DNA of 64,000 nucleotides, taken from the NCBI GenBank assembly GCA_015061725.1, contig SUVX01000011.1:1-64000 (forward strand), given 5' to 3'. The first letter of the stretch is position 1. Each line of letters starts with the position of its first letter. The DNA is from Lentisphaerota bacterium. GTDB taxonomy: Bacteria > Verrucomicrobiota > Lentisphaeria > Victivallales > Victivallaceae. Position numbers and translations under genes: made by a program. This document shows positions 51,077-59,983 of the stretch, piece after piece. The notes beneath the pieces are model-generated. The model saw only the letters and a list, made by a program, of their open reading frames with translations. It did not search any database and had not been told where the DNA came from.

Positions 51077-53120
51077 AATAGAGAATCTCCTGTCTGTTGC
51101 CCCATGGCATGAACCTTGCGGGCGCACCGTTGATTGAAACAATCCGCCCGGCGGACGTGTCATTCCATTCCATACGGAAACTTAACTTAGAGCCGGGATT
51201 GAAATATTCAAGTCTGCAAAACGATTTTTCTTTAAAAATTTTCACAAATTCCCGTTCTCTGCCGCCGGAAACGACATTTTTCAGTCTGTTTTCAGCCAGA
51301 TAACGCAAAAGCAGTCCGCCTTCAGCGTCAGGCAAACGGATCCTTGACGGAGGCACCGCCGCCGTCAAACGGCAGAGAGAAGAGAAGCTGTTTTTACTTT
51401 GTGTGAACAAAACCGCCTCACTCCTGAAAATACCGGCACGGCGCATGAAATCCGCCGCCGTATCGCACATTTCAAAACAGGAGGCATTGACGAAAAATCC
51501 CAAATTTTCAGCAGGTTCGATAATGGCAATGACCGGAGTCTTTTCACTGTCCGAAGATATGAAAATCACCCTCGGCGCAAGAAAACAGGGACGTATCAGC
51601 CAGAGCAGCAGAAGCCCCGCCGCTGTCCCGACAGCAAGATAACGCAAACCACGGCGGGAACTGCCGCAAGCAAACAAAAGCGCAACACAGAAAATCACTG
51701 TTTCGCAGACATGAGAAACAGCCAATCCTGCGGGCAGGATAAACTGACTGCCTTCAAAACAAAAATCTTCAAGAAGTCCGAAAATGTATTCAATGATTGC
51801 TGACGGGAAAAACTCTCCCAGAATCACACGCACTCCGATCAGAAGAAAAAGCAGAGGTACGCAAAACATCAGAATCAAATTTATAAAAACCGATCCGGGC
51901 AGAACCGGCAGCAGATTGGCGGCGGAAATCCCGATACCGCCTGCAAAGGCAGCCGAACATAAGATGACACTTGATATTAAAAACCATTTGAATTTCTCTT
52001 TTTTTTGCCATTTGAAAGTCAGGGGATTACGGGGAATGGCGGACATGAATACACCGGTTTCTGCGCGGTAATATGCAATTTGCCCGGCAGTCAAAATCAG
52101 TATGGCGGTAATGAAAAACGAAAATTGAGCTCCGATATTGCCAATCAATTCAGGAGAAACAAGCAGCAGAACAGCCGCAGTCAGAGCCAGTAAGTTTGCG
52201 GAGTCTTTATAAAACAGAAGAGCCTTTCCCGCACACCAGAAACAAATGACAATAAGTGCCCGCATGACCGGGGGATTTGCTCCGGTAGAAAGCGCATAAC
52301 AAATACAGAGAGCCGCAACGACCCAATACCGTATACGCCGGGGCAGAAGCCGGGCCGGAATCAGCAGAAGTGCCGCAATTGCCGCAAGATGCATACCTGA
52401 AATAGAAAACAAATGCAATGTTCCCGTGTTGAGAAAAGTCTGTTTCATGGTATTGTCAAATCCGCCGGAAACACCGAAAAACATGGTACTGATAATGATT
52501 TTAACAGTATCAGAAGAAATCCCGTGCAAGGTGCGTTCCAGCAAATTGTCACGCAGACGGGAAAGATGATAAATAAATCCGCCGGGTGGAGACAAACTTT
52601 TTATTTTTTCAGCCTGTAAAGTGCCGTGTAAATTTCTGCTTTCAAGATATTTCCCGAAATGGTTGTCTTCTTCAACCGGAGAAAAACCGCCGGAAACGGA
52701 AAATTTTTCGCTGTATCTTACCGGAATACCGCTTTTTCCGGCATGGATGAGAATTTTGATATTTCCTGTAACATTTCTCCCGTCAATTTTCAAAACATTT
52801 GCCGTAAACGATGACGCCTGCGGCAAGCCGGGAACAAAAGAGACAGTGCTGTCACAGCTTTGACAGACAAGATTTAAAAAAGTTCCTTTTGCGGGCAGCT
52901 GCTCCAGACGTTCCTGCTTCAGGTGCAGATGAAATGCAAGAGAAAACACACCCGCCGCTATACCGCAAAGGGTGAAAAACAAAAATTTACGGTTGATGAA
53001 ACGGCAGACAACAAGAACAGGCAGTAAAAGAAACAACTGATACCCCAACCCGGCGGCACAGACACAAATAACGCCGAGAGCAAAAGGCAGATCAGGTGTT
53101 GAAAACTCTTTTTTCTCCAT
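51063..53120 (-). CDS. comEC: ComEC/Rec2-family DNA-uptake protein with degenerate C-terminal hydrolase domain
   Basis: 685 residues. N-terminal membrane helices and an OB-like domain (GTFLNLVCQSCDSTVSFVPG..., near 80-170) precede the Competence membrane core with FSISGMHLAAIAALLLIPA and GANPPVMRALIVICFWCAGK. ComEC forms the inner-membrane channel for transforming DNA. The C-terminal region from about 530 aligns in length with the metallo-beta-lactamase-like domain, but the expected THxHxDH zinc motif is not there (VLFTQSKNSFSSL in its place), so that nuclease activity is probably lost. It is followed by the GT4 gene and preceded by the mutL terminator. Confidence 0.88.
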   Translation of the reverse strand: MEKKEFSTPDLPFALGVICVCAAGLGYQLFLLLPVLVVCRFINRKFLFFTLCGIAAGVFSLAFHLHLKQERLEQLPAKGTFLNLVCQSCDSTVSFVPGLPQASSFTANVLKIDGRNVTGNIKILIHAGKSGIPVRYSEKFSVSGGFSPVEEDNHFGKYLESRNLHGTLQAEKIKSLSPPGGFIYHLSRLRDNLLERTLHGISSDTVKIIISTMFFGVSGGFDNTMKQTFLNTGTLHLFSISGMHLAAIAALLLIPARLLPRRIRYWVVAALCICYALSTGANPPVMRALIVICFWCAGKALLFYKDSANLLALTAAVLLLVSPELIGNIGAQFSFFITAILILTAGQIAYYRAETGVFMSAIPRNPLTFKWQKKEKFKWFLISSVILCSAAFAGGIGISAANLLPVLPGSVFINLILMFCVPLLFLLIGVRVILGEFFPSAIIEYIFGLLEDFCFEGSQFILPAGLAVSHVCETVIFCVALLFACGSSRRGLRYLAVGTAAGLLLLWLIRPCFLAPRVIFISSDSEKTPVIAIIEPAENLGFFVNASCFEMCDTAADFMRRAGIFRSEAVLFTQSKNSFSSLCRLTAAVPPSRIRLPDAEGGLLLRYLAENRLKNVVSGGREREFVKIFKEKSFCRLEYFNPGSKLSFRMEWNDTSAGRIVSINGAPARFMPWGNRQEILYYEFR

Positions 53121-53185
53121 AATTCCCCATCCGGGCTAACAAAAAATCAAACTCTGAAACTCCTCATATTCTCCCTCAACAAATA

Positions 53186-53321
53186 CCCCGCTTTTTTTGA
53201 AAAGGAGATCCTCCTTCGCGCAAGGCTTCGGAGGACAAGGGGAGGTTCGGGGGGAGGCAATATACCGAAGCCGACGTTTCGGCTTTTTTCCCGTGAAAAA
53301 AAGTTTTTCGCCTCCCCCCGA
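53186..53321 (-). terminator. terminator-like repeat element, copy C (with an internal insertion)
   Basis: The right arm (53295-53321) equals that of copy D, but on the left arm TCGGGGGGAGGC (53247-53258) is separated from TTTTTTCCC by about 25 nt that themselves form CCGAA..TTTCGG. The 12-bp base of the stem remains. Towards 53186 lies the small CCCCGCTTTTTTTGAAAAGG hairpin. It starts 4 nt after the mutL stop on the minus strand. Confidence 0.8.
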
Positions 53322-53324
53322 CAC

Positions 53325-55232
53325 CTACCTTCTACCGAAGCGGCGTTCGAGTTCGAGGCGTGAGAGGGTGATCATGGTGGGTCTGCCGTGAGGGCAGAGA
53401 GTTCCCTGGCGGCAGGCGCGCAGATCGTGCAGGAGTTTTTCAAGTTCCGGCAAGGTCTTTGCTTCGTGGGCTTTGACGGCGGCTTTGCAGGCGGCGCGGG
53501 CAGCGGCGGCAAGATCGGCGGTACCGTGACGGATCTCGCTGCGTTCCAACAATTCAGAAAGCATTTCAGGGACAATTTCCTCGGGTGTGCGGCAGTCGGA
53601 GAAACTTGCGGGAACGGAGTTGATCAGAATGGTATTTCCTCCTGCGGATTCAATATCAAACCCCAAGCCGGAAAAGAGTTCCTGATGATTGAGCAGGTAG
53701 CTGATCTGACTGCGGGGCAGTTCAAGAGTTTTGGGGAGCAGCAGTTTCTGAGCGGGGACATTTCCCTTTTCAGCGGCGGCAACAATCTGTTCAAATAAAA
53801 TCCTCTCATGCGCGGCATGCTGGTCAATCAACATCAAGCCCTCTTTGCCGGAACAGAGAATATAAGTGTTATCATAAACGCCGAGAACCGTCTCGGGCCA
53901 ATCGCCGCCGAAAACCGGCGTTTCGGGAATATTCATACGGGGGGCATAAGGCGCCTGAGTGCTGTCACGGTCAGTTAATTGCAAAACGGGAAAATCCTGA
54001 CTGTCATTGCTTTTATCAAGCATCTGAACCGAAGTTTCCGGCAAAGGTTCAACAACAGGCACAGGACTGTCAGCAAAATCGTCTTCTTCAGGTTTACTCT
54101 CTTCAAAAACGGAACTTGCAAGAGTCGGCTGAACATCATTTTTAGCGTGATAATGAACCATCGCAGCATCAAGGATGTTGTCGAGCGGGATTTTTCCGGA
54201 AAGAGGCAAACTGCTGAAATCCTCTTTTTCAACAGGAAGCGCCATGCCGCGCAGGGCATTGCCGACGGCGGCAGCGACAGCTCTTGTGACAGTAAATTCT
54301 GAACGGAAACGCACTTCACGCTTGGCGGGATGAACGTTGACATCCAGTTCTGAGGGGTCCATATCCAGACAAATCACAGCGGGGGGAAATCTGCCGGACT
54401 CCGGGGCAAGCGTACCGAATCCGTCACGGATACCCCGGTAAACGGCGGGAGACTCTACCGCACGGCTGTTGATGAAAATGCGCTGTTCTTTGCGTGAAGG
54501 GCGGGTAAATCCCGGACTGCCGACAAAACCTGTGATGTGCAGATTATTTTCACGGTGGTCGATTTTCAGCATATTGGCGGCAAAGTTTTTACCGAAAAGT
54601 TCTCTTATTCTGACTTCAAGACTGGAATCCGCGGCAAGAATAAAAGCGACACGGTTGTCAATGCGCAGTTCAAATCCCGTTTCAGGGTGTCCGAGGGCAA
54701 GGGTCAGGACAGCTTCTTCGATGTGATGTTCTTCCGTTGCGGGGGATTTCAGAAATTTTTTCCTTGCAGGCGTATTGTAAAAGAGATCACGGACCTCAAC
54801 AGTCGTTCCGGCGGGACTGCCGTCGGGTTCTCCTGAAACAGAACCGTCCGGAGCATAACTGATTTTCGTTCCGAGCGCCGCCTCTTTTTCACGGGTTTTG
54901 AGGGTGAAACGGCTGACGGAGGCAATGGAGGGAAGAGCCTCACCGCGGAATCCGAGTGTCAGAATGTTGTCCAGATCTGAAATATCTTTCAACTTGCTGG
55001 TACCGTGCGGCTGAAGAGAAAGAAGTGCATCCTCTTCACTCATACCGCAACCGTCGTCACGCACCTGAATCAGGCGGGTTCCGGCGCGTTCAATTTGAAT
55101 AAACACCCGCTTTGCACCGGCATCAATGGCATTTTCGATCAGTTCTTTGACAACAGATGCGGGACGTTCTATGACTTCACCGGCGGCGATACGGTTCGCC
55201 AGATCCCGGCTCATTACCTGAATTTTACCCAT
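53325..55232 (-). CDS. mutL: DNA mismatch repair protein MutL (endonuclease-type)
   Basis: 635 residues. The GHKL ATPase N-terminus shows MGKIQVMSRDLANRIAAGEVIERPASVVKELIENAIDAGA, DDGCGM, GFRGEALPSIASVS and FYNTPARKKFL. A low-complexity linker (about 360-450) leads to the dimerisation domain with DQHAAHERILFE (the DQHA-X2-E-X4-E metal motif) and CPHGRP, so this MutL should nick DNA, as in organisms without MutH. It recruits downstream repair after MutS. It follows the TPR gene by 9 nt and ends 3 nt before hairpin copy C. Confidence 0.97.
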   Translation of the reverse strand: MGKIQVMSRDLANRIAAGEVIERPASVVKELIENAIDAGAKRVFIQIERAGTRLIQVRDDGCGMSEEDALLSLQPHGTSKLKDISDLDNILTLGFRGEALPSIASVSRFTLKTREKEAALGTKISYAPDGSVSGEPDGSPAGTTVEVRDLFYNTPARKKFLKSPATEEHHIEEAVLTLALGHPETGFELRIDNRVAFILAADSSLEVRIRELFGKNFAANMLKIDHRENNLHITGFVGSPGFTRPSRKEQRIFINSRAVESPAVYRGIRDGFGTLAPESGRFPPAVICLDMDPSELDVNVHPAKREVRFRSEFTVTRAVAAAVGNALRGMALPVEKEDFSSLPLSGKIPLDNILDAAMVHYHAKNDVQPTLASSVFEESKPEEDDFADSPVPVVEPLPETSVQMLDKSNDSQDFPVLQLTDRDSTQAPYAPRMNIPETPVFGGDWPETVLGVYDNTYILCSGKEGLMLIDQHAAHERILFEQIVAAAEKGNVPAQKLLLPKTLELPRSQISYLLNHQELFSGLGFDIESAGGNTILINSVPASFSDCRTPEEIVPEMLSELLERSEIRHGTADLAAAARAACKAAVKAHEAKTLPELEKLLHDLRACRQGTLCPHGRPTMITLSRLELERRFGRR

Positions 55233-55241
55233 AAATTCCTC

Positions 55242-55829
55242 CTATGGTACGGCTTTCTCAGGCAGCAGAAGAAGTGCCTCTTCAGGCGGAGCAGAATTTT
55301 TCTGCGATGCCATTTTCCAATACCGTTGTGATTCCGGCAGATTTCCTGAAAGCAGAAATGCCTGATAAATGTTTTTCAGAATATATCCCGCCCTGCCGGA
55401 AGTTGCCAACGCCGTCATCAGCTCACGGATGCCAGAGTCATAAAGTCCGCGGGAAATCAGAAGCACCCCCAGATTGTTGCGGGCGACCGGATCGTCGGGT
55501 TCAGCAATAATCACCTGACGGAAAATCTGTTCCGCCAAAGCCTGTTCTCCGCGCAGAAAATTTACCTTTCCGTGCATTAAAACCGCCCTGTTATTGCCGG
55601 GGAGAGCCTCAATGATCCGCCGGAGAAAGTTCTCAGCTTCGCGGTATTTCTTTTTTTCCACAAACAGGACAACCTGATTTTTCAACGCCTGCACCCACGA
55701 CTGCGACAAGTTGTAATTGCGGACTTCCGGAGCTTTTCTGTACGGATAAGTCATAATCACCCGGACTGTTCCCCCGACAACGGCAAGCAGAGAAAGCAAA
55801 AGAAAAATCAGCGGCAGATGCTTTTTCAT
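55242..55829 (-). CDS. membrane-anchored TPR protein of unknown function
   Basis: 195 residues: one N-terminal membrane helix (LPLIFLLLSLLAVVGGTVRVI), then TPR helices with recognisable repeats (EKKKYREAENFLRRIIEALPGNNRAVLMHGKVNFLRGEQALAEQIFRQVIIAEPDDPVARNNLGVLLISRGLYDSGIRELMTALA). It is a short periplasmic or cytoplasmic scaffold. Its ATG overlaps the DppD-type stop by 4 nt and mutL follows after 9 nt, but neither neighbour points to a shared task. Confidence 0.75.
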   Translation of the reverse strand: MKKHLPLIFLLLSLLAVVGGTVRVIMTYPYRKAPEVRNYNLSQSWVQALKNQVVLFVEKKKYREAENFLRRIIEALPGNNRAVLMHGKVNFLRGEQALAEQIFRQVIIAEPDDPVARNNLGVLLISRGLYDSGIRELMTALATSGRAGYILKNIYQAFLLSGNLPESQRYWKMASQKNSAPPEEALLLLPEKAVP

Positions 55830-56800
55830 TTTTCACTCCACGGACAGCGGCAGAAATGCTCTTCATCAATCCTGACCAGTTCGGGAAAGGTTGAAATACA
55901 GCTTTCACGGGCACAGGAACATCTGCCGGCAAAACGGCATCCGGCGGGAAAGTCGGCAATCGCAGGGACCTTTCCCGGAATCGTTTCCAACCGTTCCGTT
56001 CCGCCGGGACGCGGCACCGCCCTCAGCAAAGCCCGGGTGTAGGGATGAGCCGGTTTTGAAAACAGTTTCTGCGCCGGAGCATATTCCACAATGTTTCCGG
56101 CATACATCACAGCCACATCATCCGCCAGTTGAGAAACGATCCCCAGATTGTGCGTCACCAGAATCACCGCCATATTGCGCTCTTTTCTCAAGCGGTCGAT
56201 CAATTCCAGTATCTGCGCCTGAATGGTCACATCCAGCGCAGTCGTCGGTTCATCAGCAATCAGCAGACGGGGATTTCCGGCAAGAGCCATGGCGATCATC
56301 ACCCGCTGCTGCATACCGCCTGAAAGTTCGTGGGGATAGGCGGATATCCTCTGTTCCGGCGCAGGAATACCGACAGCTTCCAGAAGCTCAATCACCCGTT
56401 TGCGGCGGTCGGAAACTTCAGGACAGCACAGCTGCAGGACCTCGGCAATCTGATCTCCGATACGGAAAACCGGATTGAGCGACGCCTGAGGTTCCTGAAA
56501 AATATAAGCAATCTCCCGGCCCCTTATTTTTCTGAGCTGACGCGGGGAGAGTTTGAAAATATCCACAGTTTCTCCGGAGCGCAGCGTAAAGCTCACCTCA
56601 TCGGCACTCACCCGCGCCTGCGGAGACGGCAGAAGTTTGGCAAGCGACAGACAGCTGGCACTTTTGCCGCAGCCGGATTCTCCGACAAGAGCCGTGATCC
56701 TGCCTTCGCAAATATCCAGAGAAACATCGCTGACCGCACGCAGATATTCCCTGCCTGAGAGAAACTCCACAGAAAGATTTTTTACTTTTAAAATACTCAT
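55826..56800 (-). CDS. oligopeptide ABC transporter ATP-binding protein (DppD/OppD type)
   Basis: 324 residues. Walker [14 protein letters not shown]-loop [19 protein letters not shown], signature [15 protein letters not shown], Walker [15 protein letters not shown] and H-loop VTHNLG are all present. The C-terminal oligopeptide/dipeptide domain carries conserved cysteines ([16 protein letters not shown] ... HFCRCPW), as in DppD. It would energise peptide import together with a DppF-type ATPase and two permeases, none of which is adjacent; the solute-binding protein at 41342-43126 may or may not belong to it. Confidence 0.93.
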   Translation of the reverse strand: MSILKVKNLSVEFLSGREYLRAVSDVSLDICEGRITALVGESGCGKSASCLSLAKLLPSPQARVSADEVSFTLRSGETVDIFKLSPRQLRKIRGREIAYIFQEPQASLNPVFRIGDQIAEVLQLCCPEVSDRRKRVIELLEAVGIPAPEQRISAYPHELSGGMQQRVMIAMALAGNPRLLIADEPTTALDVTIQAQILELIDRLRKERNMAVILVTHNLGIVSQLADDVAVMYAGNIVEYAPAQKLFSKPAHPYTRALLRAVPRPGGTERLETIPGKVPAIADFPAGCRFAGRCSCARESCISTFPELVRIDEEHFCRCPWSEK

Positions 56801-56970
56801 TTTGCCTTCATTTTTGCTGTTTCAATGGTAATATAGCACAAATTAAGGACTATTCCATGCAAAAAGGTGGAAAATTGATTAGAAAAATCACACATTTGCT
56901 GTATATTAAATAGAGTGAATGTTTTAAATATCCGGATTTTTCAGTTTTACAAAAACAAAAGGTCAAGTGC

Positions 56971-58197
56971 ATGGAACATGTTTTTATCAGCGGACGCGGA
57001 ATTATTTCCCCGTTGGGGAACGGTCTTGCCGTCAATGAAAAAGCGCTGCGTGAAGGCATAAGCGGGATCACCACCATTGCCGACTTCGTTGAAAATCATC
57101 TTGAAAGCACCGTCGGCGGTCTGCCCGATCACACCCCGGATATCTCTGATTTGTTTGACCGCAAGGCGTTGCGCTTTGCGCCGCCTGTTGCCCAGATGTC
57201 AATCGCCGCCGTCCGTGAAGCACTTGCCGAAGCGGGAATAGCTCCTGACGAAGCAAAAAATTACAGAATCGCCGTCATCAGCGGTATCGCCCGGGGCGGT
57301 TACCGGGAACTCTTTGAATGTACCCACGGTTACGCAAAAGAATACAAAATCCGTTGTGTCAATCCGTTTTCAGTTCCCCGTGTCATGCCCTCCAATGCGG
57401 TTTCAAATCTCTCAATCTGTTTCGGAATCACAGGCGAATCCTATGACATTTCCGCCGCCTGTGCCAGCAGTGCCATTGCCATCATCCAAGGTACAAGACT
57501 GATCCGTTCCGGGGAATACGATATGGTCATTGCGGGGGGTGCCGAACATCTTGACTGGGTACAGGCTCTGGGTTTCAACGCCTGCCGCGCCCTGTCAAAG
57601 AAATACAACGATACACCGGAACGCGCCAGCCGTCCCTTTGACAGAGACCGTGACGGATTTGTCATCGCAGGCGGCGCAGCTTATGTCCTGCTCGAATCTG
57701 AATCCAGTTTGAAACGCCGGAGCGGAAAGCCCATTACGCTTGTTTCCGGAGTCGCCACAAACAGCAACGCTAAAGATATGGTTGTTCCCGATGCCACAGG
57801 CGGTGCCGCCGTCATGCGCGCAGCGGTTGCCAATGCCAAACTTTCTCCTGCTGATATCGGCTACATCAACACGCACGGAACAGGCACACCGGTCGGAGAC
57901 CCGATCGAAATGGCGGCAATTTACGATGTTTTCGGAACCAATCCCGCCGTCAACAGCACCAAGTCCCAGACCGGACACATGGTGGGCGCAACCGGCGCGG
58001 CTGAAGTTATTTTCACCTCTCTCATGCTTGAAAAGAACTTTCTGTCGCCGTCGCTCAATCTTGAAAACCCCGATCCTGAATTTTCGTGGGCGGACTTTGT
58101 CCGCACCTGCCGGACGGGAACAAAAATCAAACACGCATTATCAAACAGTTTCGCTTTTGGCGGTTCCAATGCCGCCATCGTGTTAAGCAAACTGTAA
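56971..58197 (+). CDS. fabF: beta-ketoacyl-ACP synthase II (KAS II)
   Basis: 408 residues, normal length. Extends the fatty-acid chain by condensing malonyl-ACP with acyl-ACP. Catalytic Cys in DISAACASSAIAI, the two histidines in NTHGTGTPVGDP and KSQTGHMVGATGAAE, and the C-terminal NSFAFGGSNAAIVL are all present. FVISGRGIISPLGNG is the usual start. A TATATT box lies at 56902-56907 without a clear -35. It is a single gene; guaA follows 28 nt later. No other fatty-acid gene is in the window, and the protein could be a paralogue of the housekeeping enzyme. Confidence 0.93.
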   Translation: MEHVFISGRGIISPLGNGLAVNEKALREGISGITTIADFVENHLESTVGGLPDHTPDISDLFDRKALRFAPPVAQMSIAAVREALAEAGIAPDEAKNYRIAVISGIARGGYRELFECTHGYAKEYKIRCVNPFSVPRVMPSNAVSNLSICFGITGESYDISAACASSAIAIIQGTRLIRSGEYDMVIAGGAEHLDWVQALGFNACRALSKKYNDTPERASRPFDRDRDGFVIAGGAAYVLLESESSLKRRSGKPITLVSGVATNSNAKDMVVPDATGGAAVMRAAVANAKLSPADIGYINTHGTGTPVGDPIEMAAIYDVFGTNPAVNSTKSQTGHMVGATGAAEVIFTSLMLEKNFLSPSLNLENPDPEFSWADFVRTCRTGTKIKHALSNSFAFGGSNAAIVLSKL

Positions 58198-58225
58198 ACA
58201 ATACACAAGAGGGATTTCATAAATT

Positions 58226-59488
58226 ATGAAAGTAACACCTGAAACAGTCGTCCTGATCAACTGCGGTTGTGAGGGGATACAGAAACTCGCCCGTGCGGTC
58301 AGAGCCCAAAAGGTCTATACCATGGTCATTCCGTACAGCGCATCCGTCGAAAGAGTCAATGCGGAAAAACCCGCAGGACTGATTCTTGTTGCCGACGGAA
58401 ACGGCGCTCTGCTGGAAGAAGCCAAACAGAAATTTGCTGTCTGCGGCATCCCTCTGCTGGTCGTCACAGATCCGGAGAACGCAGTTCAGACTGCCGTTGA
58501 TTTCTGTTTCAATGAATGTAAATGCACCGGCAGCTGGAATTTGGATAACTTTATTGACGAAGCCGTTGCAGATATCCGCGCTCAGGTGGGTAACGAACAC
58601 GTTGTTCTGGGACTTTCCGGCGGCGTGGATTCCAGTGTTGTCGCAGCTCTCATCCACAAGGCGATCGGAGACAAACTCATCTGCGTTTTCGTTGACCACG
58701 GTCTGCTCCGCAAAAATGAAAAAGAGATGGTCAAAGAGATCTTTGAACGCAACTTCGGCATGAATCTTGTCGTCGTCGATGCCGCTGACCGTTTTCTGGA
58801 TAAACTCGTCGGCGTTACCGATCCGGAACAGAAACGCAAAACCATCGGCAAAGAATTTATTGAAGTTTTTTCCGAAGCCGCAGCAGCCAGCAAAGCGCCG
58901 TTCCTCGGACAGGGAACCATCTATCCGGATATTCTGGAAAGTATCTCCTTTGACGGCAACCCCAACGGCGTCATCAAAAGCCACCACAATGTGGGCGGTC
59001 TGCCCGAAAACCTCAAGTTCAAACTGGTTGAACCCGTTGAACGTCTCTTCAAGGATGAAGTCCGTGAAGTCGGCCGCAAACTGGGTCTGCCCTCTGAACT
59101 GATCGACCGTCATCCGTTCCCCGGTCCCTCCCTCGGCGTCCGCCATGTCGGAGAGATCCGCCGCGAAACGCTCGCAATCCTGCGTGAAGCGGACAGCATC
59201 GTCACAGAAGAACTGCTCTCTTCAGGCTGGTATCACCGTACCTGGCAGACTTTCGCCATTTTCGTTCCTGTCAAAACCACCGGTATCCGCGACGGACGCC
59301 GCAGTTACGATTATGTTGTCGCCATCCGTTCCATCAACAGCGTGGACGCCGTGACCGCTGAAGTCGTTCAGCTGCCCTGGGAACTTCTCTTCAAGATGTC
59401 CGACAGGATCATCAAAGAGGTGCCCGGCGTGAACCGTGTCGTTTATGATATCACCCAGAAACCCCCGGGAACCATCGAATGGGAATAA
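58226..59488 (+). CDS. guaA: GMP synthase with a vestigial glutamine amidotransferase domain
   Basis: 420 residues instead of about 515. The ATP-pyrophosphatase half is intact: SGGVDSS P-loop at 131-137, FVDHGLLRKNE, GQGTIYPDILES, HHNVGGLPE, HPFPGPSLGVR and a complete dimerisation end (KPPGTIEWE). The N-terminal class I amidotransferase half is cut to about 105 residues: VVLINCGCEGIQKLARAVRAQKVYTMVIPYSA and KPAGLILVADG still align with its first strands, but the GICYGMQ nucleophile region is IPLLVVTDPENAVQ and the His-Glu part is missing. The enzyme should not hydrolyse glutamine itself and would need free ammonia or a partner glutaminase. The upstream gene ends 28 nt earlier, so no frameshifted domain is hidden there. 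Confidence 0.93.
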   Translation: MKVTPETVVLINCGCEGIQKLARAVRAQKVYTMVIPYSASVERVNAEKPAGLILVADGNGALLEEAKQKFAVCGIPLLVVTDPENAVQTAVDFCFNECKCTGSWNLDNFIDEAVADIRAQVGNEHVVLGLSGGVDSSVVAALIHKAIGDKLICVFVDHGLLRKNEKEMVKEIFERNFGMNLVVVDAADRFLDKLVGVTDPEQKRKTIGKEFIEVFSEAAAASKAPFLGQGTIYPDILESISFDGNPNGVIKSHHNVGGLPENLKFKLVEPVERLFKDEVREVGRKLGLPSELIDRHPFPGPSLGVRHVGEIRRETLAILREADSIVTEELLSSGWYHRTWQTFAIFVPVKTTGIRDGRRSYDYVVAIRSINSVDAVTAEVVQLPWELLFKMSDRIIKEVPGVNRVVYDITQKPPGTIEWE

Positions 59489-59518
59489 GCCGCAATTCCC
59501 GCAAGGGAGTTACGGCTC
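59488..59518 (+). other. imperfect hairpin between guaA and queF
   Basis: AGCCG at the guaA stop pairs with CGGCT about 30 nt later; inside, TTCCC-gcaa-GGGA forms a GNRA-capped stem. There is no T-tract, so it is more likely an RNA stabiliser or attenuator-like element than a classical terminator. Confidence 0.4.
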
Positions 59519-59554
59519 AGGAGGATTCACTTTAATTTATTCAGGACTTCTTAC

Positions 59555-59983
59555 ATGGATACTGCACCCAAAGAACGTTTCGGGAAACTGACTCTGCTTC
59601 AGGATTCCCACAAAAATTATCCGACTTCGCCCGACCAGGCGAAGCTGGAGGTTTTTGACAATCTTTATGCCGACAGAGACTATGTGATCGAGTTTGACTG
59701 TCCGGAATACACCTCACTCTGTCCCGTCACGGGACAGCCGGATTTCGGACACATCATTCTCCGTTATGTGCCGGATAAACTCTGTATTGAAAGCAAATCT
59801 CTCAAGCTTTATCTTTACAGTTTCCGCAATGCCAACATCTTCCACGAAGAGGCGGTCAATCATCTGCTCAACGCCGTGGTTGAAGTTGCCAAACCCCGCA
59901 AGGCTGAAGTCATCGGCAGATTCCGTCCCCGGGGCGGTATCGCGATCAATGTAAAAGCCACAATGGGAGGAAAAATTGAATGA
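59555..59983 (+). CDS. queF: NADPH-dependent 7-cyano-7-deazaguanine reductase (QueF, type I)
   Basis: 142 residues, the short unimodular form. Reduces preQ0 to preQ1 in queuosine synthesis. EYTSLCPVTGQPDFG contains the thioimide-forming Cys56 and Asp63; CIESKSLKLYLYSFRN is the QueF-specific ESKSLK motif that binds NADPH, and FHEEAVNHL the substrate Glu. The C-terminal RFRPRGGIAINV is typical. The queCDE genes are not adjacent. The stop overlaps the argJ start by 4 nt (ATGA). Confidence 0.95.
   Translation: MDTAPKERFGKLTLLQDSHKNYPTSPDQAKLEVFDNLYADRDYVIEFDCPEYTSLCPVTGQPDFGHIILRYVPDKLCIESKSLKLYLYSFRNANIFHEEAVNHLLNAVVEVAKPRKAEVIGRFRPRGGIAINVKATMGGKIE

Noticed and set aside
59489..59554. preQ1 riboswitch upstream of queF
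   Set aside because: The gap holds one imperfect hairpin partly inside the guaA end and no recognisable preQ1 aptamer pattern; queF is more likely expressed by read-through from guaA.
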